DNA of 64,000 nt. It comes from Lingula anatina (lineage: Eukaryota; Brachiopoda; Lingulata; Lingulida; Lingulidae). Location: positions 526,787 to 590,786 of the forward strand of contig NW_019775425.1 of the NCBI RefSeq assembly GCF_001039355.2, in the 5' to 3' direction. Positions 50,201-60,426 of the stretch are shown one piece after another. The position numbers and the translations under genes were made by a program. A model generated the notes under the pieces. That model worked only from the letters and a program-made list of their open reading frames with translations, did no database searches and was not told the origin of the DNA. Within the stretch, counting starts at the first letter, position 1, and each line of letters begins with the position of its first letter.

Positions 50201-53200
50201 TTTCCACTGTGGCCTTTCTCATCACTATCACAGGATCCTGCAAAGTTATTTTTATGCACAAAAAATGCATTACATGTTTTCAAAAATTTTTCATACTCAG
50301 CAAGTTCACATAGCACTGATAAACAGTATGTTTAACTAAGCATTTCTCAAACAGGTACAACTGTAAAGTTACAACAGTAGTTATGTATTTGGGTACATTT
50401 TGAAACAAAAGTAACAGTTGTGACATGTTTATTACTATAGAACATTTTCTTTCAAGGTATCCACTGAGTGTAATATTATAACACACTTCAAATATCTGGT
50501 TTTGATCAAAAATGAAAATAAAGTACTTGACTAAATAAGATAATATCAATCATGAGAAGAAATGCTTTAATCTTTGTTTCATTCAAATGTTTACAAAAAT
50601 CTTGAAATTGCTCTCTGAGCAGTAGAGATTGTGATTTTTAACATTTGGACTAACCTGGAGCTGAAAGAGTTTCTGCCATCAACAGTAACATATGGAGCTG
50701 TCTTGGAGAAAGGAATACATTCAACGGGCCAAGCTGGCAGTCCAGTTCAAACTACAAAAGGAATGAAGATGTTTGTGAAACAATCTACTCCTAGTCTCCA
50801 TGATGAATTTAACAAAAAATCAACATAACCAGTCCTGATTTTCTGAACTTTTTCAGAAAAAATTCCTTCTGTGAGGATTTTATTAAACATTGGTGCACAT
50901 TTACCAAAAAAAAAAAAAGTTAAATTATTTTCACATTTGCTTAAAAAAAAAAAAATCAGACAAATGCAATTCCAATAATTCACATTTACAAATGACACGT
51001 ATACCTACCCTTGGTCCTGGTATACTGTCATTTTGTTTAATCCGTATTTTCACATTCTGTTTCCCCTGACATGCAGCAATCTGCAGGGGTTCTGAAGTGG
51101 GCGCTTTCTCATGGGGCCCCAACAGGGTGTTAATAGGGGCTCTTTGGGGTTGCCTGGTTATGATAGAGGATGTGGAGGAAAGGTTCAGTTCTGTGTCGGC
51201 AGACTAAAGGAAAAGAAGATAAAACATATGTAATTAATTGTTCTTGTGGGCATAATTTCAGGACAATTCTATTTTTTAGTTTACATCTGTACTTCAATTA
51301 TAAGCATGGTATGACCAAAACTGCAATCACTGGTTTGCAGGAAAAACCTTTATCTATATCATTTAAAAAATAGAGTGTTGATGAAAGGTTACCATTACGA
51401 TAATATTAATGGAACTTTAAGCATGGCTTTTATATAATTTGAGATTAATAAACAACCATGTTATCAACACATTCAACTATACCTGAAAGCTATAAGGTTG
51501 AGAGTCCATGGAATTGCTTCTAGAAAATGTCTTGGCAAATTCATCACAAAAGAAAGTCATTCCTGTGATATGGAAGTTCTTGTGTGCAATGGCTGCTGGT
51601 TTATACACATCATGCTGCATGGGATCATCTACTGGACTGCCTTGATCAGTAGCAGACTCATCAAAATACTCAATCCTGATGATATTCATAAACATTATTT
51701 AGCACATGTTAAAAGGAAATAATTTTTTTTTTCATTTATACCAAATTAACATAATGAGTAGTTAATCTCATTGATGAAAGTCAGTATTGCTTAAATAATT
51801 ACATTGGGTAAATGAAACAAAAACATTCTGTCCCTGATATATAGAAACGCATTTAAGATAACACATTTTAGATAAAATATGTGAGTAATTAAAATAATTC
51901 AGTGAGCAAAGTAAACCTGTTGCTCTTGAAAGTTGGGTAGCTGAGGGTCAATACTGTTTAGCTTTTTACTAAATATATACACTTGTTGTGGTGGTAGCAG
52001 CTGTGTTTCACAGCTCCTGTGTGCGTGATATGTGTTTCCATTGCTACAAACCTATTTATTCTTATTTCCAAAGCAATTCCACACTTTGCTTCAGCAGGTA
52101 AATGTTCCAGTCTGACTATGGTGTCTGTGAAATTCAACTTTACCCTACAAAGAACTGTAAACAAAAATTTCAATACTTTCTTACTTAAAGTCTACAATGG
52201 CACATCAATCAGCTACATTCATGTGTACTTAATGACAATCTGTAATACAAATTTCATCTAACATTTTCTTTTATGAATTACCAAACACCAAAATACTACA
52301 CCATGCCAAATCAATAGACTTCGTTTTCATAAACTTGACAGGTTTTCACAGTGAAATCAAACCCATGGAAATGACTTTTGCTAACCTGACTCTATAGTCT
52401 GAGCAAACATCTCCAACCCCTCAAATGGCTGAGCAGTCTCTGCTGCTTGCTCTCCCTCTGTGTGCCCCTCTTGTAACATCTCCTGAGCCAGCTGGATACT
52501 GCTGGTCATACTCATGAACATACTGTCCAAGTGCACCTCTGAAAAAGAAGAATGAAACTTTATTCTTTTATGATTTAAGAAAATTATGATTTTAATTTGT
52601 GAAAATAAATAAAGTGCATTTTTCAAAAAAAAAAAAAAATGGGTTAGAAATCCATAATGAACTTCTAACTGGTAATTAGGTAACAGAAGGCATCTCATTC
52701 CACCCCCTCCTAGAGCTAAGGTAAGCAGAGGCATTTTTGAAACATTCAGTTTAACTTTTTGACATCGTCATACCACAATTAAGTATTATCATTTCATAAT
52801 GACATAATTCTAATCATAGTAGCATTAACGATAAGACAACACTGACCATCATTTCTCTGTTTTGGCTGGAGAGTCAGTTCCAAACTGTCAACTTCCACAC
52901 AGGTGCTATCACTGGTCAGGCTTTTCCATGGAATGGACACTGTTATCTCCCCAACATAGCCATCCACAATCTCAAAAGGCATGTTCACTCCATCTAGAGT
53001 CTCATTTAGGGCCTAGATATAAAAGCCATCAATATGAAAATTACAAAACACCAAATGCACTACACAAGCACCAACAGTAGAAATTAAAACATTAAAGGTA
53101 AAATATATTTTTCAGGCAAACAAAAGAAAACATTTTTATCAATCATTATCAGGCATACATCATGTATATTTCTTTTTCATATCACATGCATTAAAATGAT

Positions 53201-54377
53201 CCCAACCCAGTCCTTCAAAAGCAAATTATTGCCATAACAGATTCAGATATGTCATACATTTGCCCCATCAACCATGACCTAAAAAAAAGTATATACACGT
53301 TGATAGCTAGCTTAGAATGAAATATTCCCTTTTTAATATTAAAAATTTGACTTTGGATATATATGAAAGTCACTTTCTCCACAAAACAATATCAATTCTC
53401 AATAATTATCATAAAATAGATTAGTTGCAACATGTGAAGTAGCAATAGTCTGCAGACTTCTAAAAAGTTTGATTCAGTTACTGATATAAAGGTCACAGTA
53501 ACTTTGAATCAAAGCCAGCTATTTCCACAGATGTACAAGAAAAGACAAAGCACATTAATCTACAAATGAACTACTTCTTAAATAATGTCATTATATGCAC
53601 ACAAGAGACAGGCATATGTTTCACATTGTGTAACTGGTAGCAGGGTTTAAAACTGTAATGATCTAGTAGAGATGATTAACCAGGAAATACTTGACAATAA
53701 GTGGAAAAACTGATAAGCTACTCAGCAGTGTAATCTCCATGAAGATGCAGGAGGGAAGGGGGAGGGTAATCATTTTCATTCCTAACATGACCCATATTTT
53801 TTCAGACTCAACCATGCCAAAGAATATTTCATATATATACAAAAAAAAGCTGGAAGCTGATTATTTGAGCTACCTGTCAACATGAGTCATTCTGTTTACT
53901 TGAAACAGAGAGGACAACAGGATAATGAATCGGAATGAATCTAATGTAGTAATGCCAAAACCAAGTATATATCAAACTATTATGTATTTCTTAAGTACAA
54001 ACATAACCTGAATTCATTATAAATGCAGTAGAATAAATGCTCTGTCAATTATGCTTTAAACGTTAAAGGAAAAAGCAACAAATAATAAGTGTTATGAGAT
54101 GTACATACGTTGAATCTAGATGAGCATATCCTAATAAAGAAAATATTTAAGTGACAATCAATCAACGTTCCAAAAACTCCCATGCTGTATTATTTTTCAA
54201 AACATATACCTTCACATCTAGGCTTAAACCCTTTATGGTGCCAGTTCCATTGTATAAATCGACAGTCAGCTGTTCGAGTGACACTTTTTCTTGAAGAAAA
54301 TGTCCCATGTAACGCTGTAGAAGGTATCTACAGGCCCTTTTCTTGATCGCGTCTGACCAGGGAAAGTACCAAGGCAT
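28919..54377 (-). CDS. ATG2: Autophagy-related protein 2 (ATG2), lipid-transfer protein, 39 recognised exons
   Basis: Exons 5' to 3': 54210-54377, 52847-53012, 52386-52538, 52052-52154, 51483-51675, 51009-51203, 50655-50751, 50049-50237, 49683-49799, 49273-49386, 48810-49086, 48375-48555, 41741-41860, 41158-41343, 40741-40844, 40313-40479, 39906-40002, 39134-39302, 37636-37778, 37216-37388, 36675-36838, 36349-36499, 35851-36053, 35423-35610, 34953-35045, 34633-34703, 34323-34390, 33884-34051, 33463-33586, 32946-33150, 32705-32838, 32371-32538, 31975-32079, 31464-31789, 31042-31194, 30514-30635, 29837-29991, 29443-29580, 28919-29152. Together about 2,027 codons (human ATG2A/B about 1,940-2,080 residues). 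The N-terminal chorein-type segment starts MPWYFPWSDAIKKRACRYLL. PFEGLEMFAQTIES, FSAKKVMYESEEV, LVWYMYGGRDFG and RGLQRGASSFGTSTA are ATG2 landmarks, and the C-terminal ATG_C region ends with GGMRNQLVPDGRR. ATG2 bridges ER and phagophore and conducts phospholipids with WIPI and ATG9. All phases agree except between exons 29 and 30, where an exon is missing at an N. The exon 37 donor is GC. Confidence 0.95.
29581..29836 (-). other. ATG2 intron 37 with GC donor
   Basis: The upstream exon ends CTGTACAG and continues GCAAGT. Only use of this GC donor keeps phase 0 into the next exon (YVAELTYV). The nearest GT would shift the frame. The CAG/GCAAGT context is the known consensus for GC-AG introns. 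Confidence 0.8.
31371..31422. repeat. (ATT)n microsatellite in an ATG2 intron
   Basis: About 17 ATT units between ATG2 exons 34 and 35. A poly-A tract of about 20 bases lies just before it at 31277-31297. Confidence 0.9.
32235..32274. repeat. (AAAT)n microsatellite in an ATG2 intron
   Basis: About ten AAAT units. A shorter AAAT tract occurs at about 40867-40891 in another ATG2 intron. Confidence 0.9.
33414..33414. other. Single N: assembly gap inside ATG2
   Basis: The only ambiguous base in the ATG2 body. It lies in the intron interval between exons 29 and 30, where the splice phase (1 into 0) shows that an exon is absent. The N probably stands for a gap of unknown length. Confidence 0.75.
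39011..39035. repeat. Poly-A tract
   Basis: An uninterrupted run of about 25 A bases in the intron between ATG2 exons 18 and 19. Likely length-variable. Confidence 0.9.
42720..42726 (+). promoter_or_regulatory. Possible TATA box for the nested LRR gene
   Basis: TATATAG lies about 170 bases upstream of the LRR start codon at 42895, at a distance that would give a 5' UTR of roughly 140 bases. Motif match only. Confidence 0.35.
42895..46936 (+). CDS. LRR-FN3 single-pass transmembrane receptor, two exons, nested in ATG2 intron 12
   Basis: Exon 1 would end with the start codon itself (ATG at 42895-42897, then GTAAGT); exon 2 is 43994-46936. The 981-residue product has a basic start and hydrophobic signal segment (about 15-31), then a cysteine cap (LCPLPPPCGC ... 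NC, 34-55). About 17 leucine-rich repeats follow, with LRRCT (NPLQCDC ... WRC ... NFTC, about 496-545). A Thr/Ser/Pro mucin-like stalk (about 560-694) leads to a fibronectin-III-like domain (WWNPDHDHDITGYQIQYDY ... LQAGTSYHICI, about 697-791), a Val-rich TM helix (about 812-838) with an RRRK stop, and a 143-residue tail. The tail has PLPPKP (SH3-type) and tyrosines in DGYLNP, DVYCEI and terminal GYI that could bind SH2/PTB proteins. This resembles LRR adhesion receptors (LRFN, FLRT, vasorin-type), but I do not recognise an orthologue. A polyadenylation signal AATAAA is at about 47091. Confidence 0.87.
47590..47680 (+). pseudogene. Degenerate copy of the LRR receptor tail-coding sequence
   Basis: GGGGTGTGTAAGACTAAATT at 47597 and GAAAGGCTGACTCAGCA at 47620 correspond in order and spacing to GGGGTATGTGAGACTAAGTT (about 46647) and GAAAGGCTGACTTAGCAGC (about 46672). 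The following GAAGTTGCAATAGCCCC corresponds to GAAGGTGCAACAGCCTTCCC. Stops and indels break the frame (TGA becomes TAA in frame), so it cannot encode the tail. It is a remnant of a partial tandem duplication about 0.95 kb downstream. Confidence 0.65.
48238..48287. repeat. Poly-A and (AAT)n low-complexity tract
   Basis: About 23 A bases followed by AAT units, in ATG2 intron 12 just before exon 12 in genomic order. Confidence 0.9.
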
Positions 54378-54472
54378 TTTAGAACAGTCTTTACGCTTTC
54401 CAAGCAACAATTAATGCGTTAATACAACTATTTTATAATTCTTGGCAGTCAAGTCAAAACCAAAACATTCAT

Positions 54473-54496
54473 CCGCCATATTTTATTCTGACGTCA
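54473..54496 (-). promoter_or_regulatory. ATG2 upstream motifs: YY1-type and CRE
   Basis: About 95-120 bases upstream of the ATG2 ATG, the plus strand reads CCGCCAT (54473-54479; ATGGCGG on the gene's strand) and TGACGTCA (54489-54496), a full palindromic cAMP-response element. Both are preserved in copy B (CRE at 60538-60545). The surrounding DNA is CpG-richer than the introns. Function inferred from motif and position. Confidence 0.5.
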
Positions 54497-56677
54497 TCGG
54501 GGAATGAGGCCAACAAGGTCACGCACGGCTGGAATTCGAAAGGAGGATGGGCTCATGTGTGTTTGCCTATCGACAAGCCCTACACCCTTGGTCCTACAAT
54601 CGGGCATCTTGATCAGACTGTGCAGGACATTAACTTCATTTCTGACCGATGGTATAAGTTGTCAAAGAATCAGGGGTTGCTGCCATTTTCAAGAACAACT
54701 TTCGTTTTAGTGCAGGGTTGGGTCGCTTTGTTTACGCATCTAGTACGTCCCCGCACCGATAATCTTTTTACTCCCGAGCGCCGTTAAAGCGTGACATTCA
54801 AAACATAATTTTTGATTAAAAAACCTTTCTGCAATACGATATTTTCAAACGTACGTTTTAAGGGTGCACATTAAAAGTTGCTAGCAGACCATGCAGGATT
54901 ATTTGAAGGGGGGGGGGGGGGGGGCCGATTTTTTTTTTTTAGAAATGACAGGCCCCGGATAAGAAGCCGACCCTCGGCCCCCTTGTGGTGGGGTTCCGGG
55001 CCCGCTGAAGGGCCCCAAAATATTTTTGGGGTAAAGAGGGCAAATGCTGCAATTTGGAGCGGTTACAAATTTAAAACCAGCTACTTCTAATTCCAAGAGG
55101 GGAATATAAATGTGATTTTTTCCAAAAGGAGGGGGGGGGATCAAGTGTTTTCTTTTTTTTTTAAGTTGATGGCTTCAATAGTTATAACAGGCCTTAAACG
55201 CGTCCAGGTATCCTAAAGGTTTTGTGCTCAAAGGAAAAGCTATGTCCATATGATTAAGCTATAATTAAGAGCAGAATACTTGAGCAGTTAGTGCTTCTAA
55301 AAGATAACAAAACTGCAGGGCTTTAATTTGTTGTTAAAAGATACTTAAAAATGTAAAATGTGGAAAGTCCAAAGTACCAGTGCACTTCTCTTATCAAGAC
55401 TGCCTGGCATTTAATTTATTTTACCGTGCAGGAAACTGTCATGTTACTGCCTCTCACAAAAACAAATCAGTTTCTGTAAAGCACAATTCTATTAAGATAC
55501 ACAAGTTTGTTCTTGTTCCATGTGACTCATTGCAGTCTGATTGCAAAAAACACTGCAATCTCCAGTGCAATGAGCTGCATGTTAAATTCAGTCATGTTAT
55601 GTGCAAAAACATCAAGTCAAGGAAAAACTGTTGCAAACATAAAAAATCTACAACTCTACAATTTATAGGTATAGCAGTTTTTTCATTTTTTTTGTCTGCG
55701 AGACCAAACCTGGGATAGCAAATGAACTGAGTTAAAATATGAAGTCTCTTTAACATTCTTTTAGAAACAACTAACCTTAACAAAACTGTCGTTTACACTG
55801 AAACGCAACTGTAATATCAGACATAAATAACTATAAATAACAAACAACAGTTGGACAAAGTTTAAAGTGGTAACTGCTGAGATAAAAAAATTTCATATAA
55901 GTATACTTGGCTAATAAATGTTTTGAAAAATCGTCTTTGTAAAAAAAATCATCATATGAAAACAAATCAAAAAGTCTGATTGAAATAAAATTTTATTTTG
56001 TATAATGAGAATGTGATACAAAATAAATAACTAGTTTCATTTGAGAAATACAATGTCTAATTCGAACCTTAATCATAAATTTCAAAATGCAAAACTTATG
56101 AACAATTGCATCTTCTCCTTTCATGTCATAATAGCACCATGATAAGAAAACGCAAGCATTTGCATTGTTCACAACAAAATATAAATTCATACTTGCAACT
56201 CTTCAAACACATCAAATTGAATGCAATTTTAACATGTTTAATGTTTTTTAATATTTACTAATACCAATATAAAGACATCACAGTGCCTGCAAATGAATGA
56301 TACTAACAAGCTTATTTACATTGTTTTAAATCATAGCCATTGCCTTCAAGTTGAAGACAAATGGCATCATGTTCCAAATTGAATACGATTTCAAGCCATA
56401 TTTGAAATCTGACTTTTCAATTAGAAAACGTAAGGTTAGGCCTAAATCACCTTTATCAATTATAAGTGGAAGAGACCATGGATTGCAAGTTGCCTTTTCA
56501 ATATGACAATTAACAAATTTGGGCAGACTATAATAATTACTGATATATTCATGTATGACTTAATCCTTTTGTAGACTGCACTCTTGGTCTTTTTGAAGAT
56601 GTTCATCACTAAAATGACTGTATATACATATGAATTTCCTAGTAATAGTCCAAAATCTTTCCATCATGTGGCACACA
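54497..56677. other. ATG2 upstream region, copy A
   Basis: Contains a G-run/T-run with a GGCCCC-rich segment (54900-55140) and a long AT-rich stretch. The upper part (from about 55990) is probably the 3' UTR of the minus-strand proline-rich gene, with a minus-strand AATAAA near 55992. No supported exon on the plus strand. A 112-residue plus-strand frame at 55380-55718 is broken in copy B. Confidence 0.5.
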
Positions 56678-56709
56678 TTAATCTGTAGGAGTAGATGTTC
56701 TATGCATAC
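56678..56709 (-). CDS. Copy A of the terminal coding exon of the proline-rich gene
   Basis: A TTTCAG acceptor precedes GT ATG CAT AGA ..., ending in TAA (56678-56680), identical in coding content to 63091-63122. The upstream proline-rich exon has no counterpart beside this copy, because copy A stops at the N at 57055. It would be an orphan exon if the duplication were real, and is probably an allelic duplicate in the assembly. Confidence 0.55.
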
Positions 56710-57054
56710 CTGAAATTGAAAAAGAACATTTCTTCATGCAACAGAACCATATCAATTTTGACAGTTAACATCAATTCTTTGTTTCATAAACAATACTAGT
56801 AATTCAACTGAATAACAGCACAATGTTGATATCATATTAAGGTTACAAACTCGGTTTATGATCATCAAAACACCAAAATTCTTCAACAATGCATCTACCA
56901 TTTTGCTGATTAAAAACAAAATGAAATCTCCCCCAAAAATATTAATATATCAAGGTTTATATTTCCTGTTGCTTACCATTAGCATAAGCACCTCGGAATG
57001 TTTATGATCAATTTAACAGCTTTCTGTTTTGAGGGGAGATACAAATCACTATGG

Positions 57055-57055
57055 N
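57055..57055. other. Single N at the junction of the two 6-kb copies
   Basis: Copy A ends at 57054 and copy B begins at 57056, with no shared or filler bases other than this N. It marks a contig join rather than a natural breakpoint. Confidence 0.9.
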
Positions 57056-60000
57056 TTGTTTAATCCGTATTTTCACATTCTGTTTCCCCTGACATGCAGC
57101 AATCTGCAGGGGTTCTGAAGTGGGCGCTTTCTCATGGGGCCCCAACAGGGTGTTAATAGGGGCTCTTTGGGGTTGCCTGGTTATGATAGAGGATGTGGAG
57201 GAAAGGTTCAGTTCTGTGTCGGCAGACTAAAGGAAAAGAAGATAAAACATATGTAATTAATTGTTCTTGTGGGTATAATTTCAGGACAATTCTATTTTTT
57301 AGTTTACATCTGTACTTCAATTGTAAACACGGTATGACCAAAACTGCAATCACTGATTTGCAGGAAAAAACCTTTATCTATATCATTTAAAAAATAGAGT
57401 GTTGATGAAAGGTTACCATTACGATAATATTAATGGAACTTTAAGCATGGCTTTTATATAATTTGAGATTAATAAACAACCATGTTATCAACACATTCAA
57501 CTATACCTGGAAGCTATAAGGTTGGGAGTCCATGGAATTGCTTCTAGAAAATGTCTTAGCAAATTCATCACAAAAGAAAGTCATTCCTGTGATATGGAAG
57601 TTCTTGTGTGCAATGGCTGCTGGTTTATACACATCATGCTGCATGGGATCATCTACTGGACTGCCTTGATCAGTAGCAGACTCATCAAAATACTCGATCC
57701 TGATGATATTCATAAACATTATTTAGCGCATGTTAAAAGGAAATAATTTTTTTTTTTCATTTATAGCAAGTTAACATAATGAGTAGTTAATCTCATTGAT
57801 GAAAGTCAGTATTGCTTAAATAATTACATTGGGTAAATGAAACAAAAAATAATTTCTGTCCCTGATATATAGAAATGCATTTAAGATAATTTAAAAATAT
57901 TTTAGATAAAATATGTGAGTAATTAAAATAATAAAATAATATGCAACACCTTCAGTGAGCAAAGCAAGCCTGTTGCTCTTGAAAGTTGGGTAGCTGAGGG
58001 TCAATACTGCTCAGCTTTTTACTAAATATATACACTTGTTGTGGTGGTAGCAGCTGTGTTTCACAGCTCCTGTGTGCATAATATGTGTTTCCATTGCTAC
58101 AAACCTATTTATTCTTATTTCCAAAGCAATTCCACACTTGGCCTCAGCAGGTAAATGTTCAAGTCTGACTATGGTGTCTGTGAAATTCAACTTTACCCTA
58201 CAAAGAACTGTAAACAAAAATTTCGATACTATTTTACTTAAAGTCTACAATTGCACATCAATCAGCTACATTCATGTGTACTTAATGACAATCTATAATA
58301 CAAATGTCAACTAACATTTTCTTTTAAGAATTACCAAACACTAAAATACTACACCATGCCAAATCAATAGACTTCGTTTTCATAAACTTGACAGGTTTCA
58401 CAGTGAAATCAAACCCATGGAAATGACTTTTGCTAACCTGACTCTATAGTCTGAGCAAACATCTCCAACCCCTCAAATGGCTGAGCAGTCTCTGCTGCTT
58501 GCTCCCCCTCTGTGTGCCCCTCTTGTAACATCTCCTGAGCCAGCTGGATACTGCTGGTCATACTCATGAACATACTGTCCAAGTGCACCTCTGAAAAAGA
58601 AGAGATCAAACTCTAAGAATGAAACTTTATTCTATTATGATTTTAAAAAACTATGGTTTTAATTTGTGAAAATATATAAAGTGCATTTTTCAAAAAAAAA
58701 AAAAAAAAATTGGGTTTAATTAGAAATCCATACCAAACTTCCAACTGGTAATTAGGTAACAGAAAGCGTCTCATTCCACCCTCTTTGAGCTAAGAAGTAA
58801 TGAGGCAAAGCAGAGGCATTTTTGAAACATTCAGTTTAGCTTTTTGATACTGTCATACCATAATTAAGTATTATCATTTCATAATGACATAATTTTAATC
58901 ATAGTAACATAAATGATAAAACAACACTGACCATCATTTCTCTGTTTTGGCTGGAGAGTAAGTTCCAAACTGTCAACCTCCACACAGGTGCTGTCACTGG
59001 TCAGGCTCTTCCATGGAATGGACACTGTTATCTCCCCAACATAGCCATCCACAATCTCAAAAGGCATGTTCACTCCATCTAGAGTCTCATTCAGGGCCTA
59101 GATACAAAAGCCATCAATATGAACATTACAAAACACCAAATGCACAACACAAGCACCAACAGTAGAAATTAAAACATTAAAGGTAGAATATATTTTTCAG
59201 GCAAACAAAAGAAAACATTATTAACAATCATTATCAGGCATATATTTCTTTTTCAAATCACGTGCATTAAAATGATCCCAACCCAGTCCTTCAGATTCAG
59301 ATATGTCATACATTTGCCCCATCAACCAAGACCTAAAAAAACCAGTATATACATGTTGATAGCTAGCTTAGAATGAAATATTCCCTTTTTAATATTAAAA
59401 TTTTGACTTTGGATATATATGAAAGTCACTTTCTCCACAAAACAATATCTATTCTCAATAATTATCATAAAATAGATTGTTTGCAACATGTGAAGTAGCA
59501 ATAGTCTGCAGACTTCTATAAAGTTTGATTCAGTTACTGATATAAAGGTCAAAGTAACTTTGAATCAAAGCCAGCTATATTTCCCCAGATGTATAAGAAA
59601 AGACAAAGCACATTTATCTACAAATGAACTACTTCTTAAATAATGTCATAATATGCACACAAGAGACAGGCATATGCTTCACATTGTGTAACTGGTAGCA
59701 GGGTTTAAAACTGTAATGATCTAGTAGAGATGATTAACCAGGAAATACTTGACAATAAGTGGAAAAACTGATAAGCTACTCAGCAGTGTAATCTCCATGA
59801 AGATGCAGGAGGGAAGGGGGGGGGGGGTAATCATTTTCATTCCTAACATGACCCATATTTTTCAGACTCAACCATGCCAAAGAATATTTCATATATTTAA
59901 AAAAACCTGGAAGCTGATTATTTGAGCTACCTGTCAACATGAGTCATTCTGTTTACTTGCAACAGAGAGGACAACAGGATAATGAATCGGAACGAATCTA

Positions 60001-60426
60001 ATGTAGTAATGCCATATATATCAAACTATTATGTATTTCTTAAGTACAAACATAACCTGAATTCATTATAAATGCCCTAGAATAAATGCTCTGTCAATTA
60101 TGCTTTAAACGTTAAAGGAAAAAGCAACAAATAATAAGTGTTATGAGATGTACATACGTTGAATCTAGATGAGCATATCCTAATAAAGAAAATATTTAAG
60201 TGATAATCAATCAACGTTCCCAAAACTCCCATCCTGTATTATTTTTCAAAACCTATACCTTCACATCTAGGCTTAAACCCTTTATGGTGCCAGTTCCATT
60301 GTATAAATCGACAGTCAGCTGTTCGAGTGACACTTTTTCTTGAAGAAAATGTCCCATGTAACGCTGTAGAAGGTATCTACAGGCCCTTTTCTTGATCGCG
60401 TCTGACCAGGGAAAGTACCAAGGCAT
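57056..60426 (-). CDS. ATG2: Second copy of ATG2 exons 1-6 (partial, probably allelic)
   Basis: Exons 60259-60426, 58932-59097, 58438-58590, 58105-58207, 57507-57699 and 57056-57226. All have the same lengths and phases as their copy A counterparts except the last, which is cut at the N before its donor. The encoded residues are essentially those of copy A, with no stops or frameshifts. The gene is not continued: exons 7-39 exist only once, next to copy A. On its own this would encode only the chorein-type N-terminal part of ATG2. Best read as the other haplotype of the same locus; a true truncated tandem copy is the alternative. Confidence 0.8.

Larger units (their letters stand above)
51033..57054. 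repeat. Copy A of an approximately 6-kb direct duplication
   Basis: Begins at TTGTTTAATCCG in ATG2 exon 6 and ends at CACTATGG directly before the N at 57055. It contains ATG2 exons 1-6 (part of 6), the ATG2 promoter and the terminal exon and 3' UTR of the proline-rich gene. Colinear with 57056-63467. Exons are nearly unchanged between copies; introns and flanks differ by scattered substitutions and indels. Confidence 0.93.

Noticed and set aside
54878-55144. Frames across the G-run and GGCCCC-rich segment, present in both copies
   Set aside because: Low-complexity polyglycine/polyproline translations on both strands, with length differences in the G-run between copies that shift the frame.
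55380-55718. 112-residue cysteine-containing plus-strand frame upstream of ATG2
   Set aside because: The same region in copy B has a 2-base insertion (AATCGGAGTTT for AATCAGTTT) and a 35-40 bp insertion that destroy the frame, so coding constraint is unlikely.
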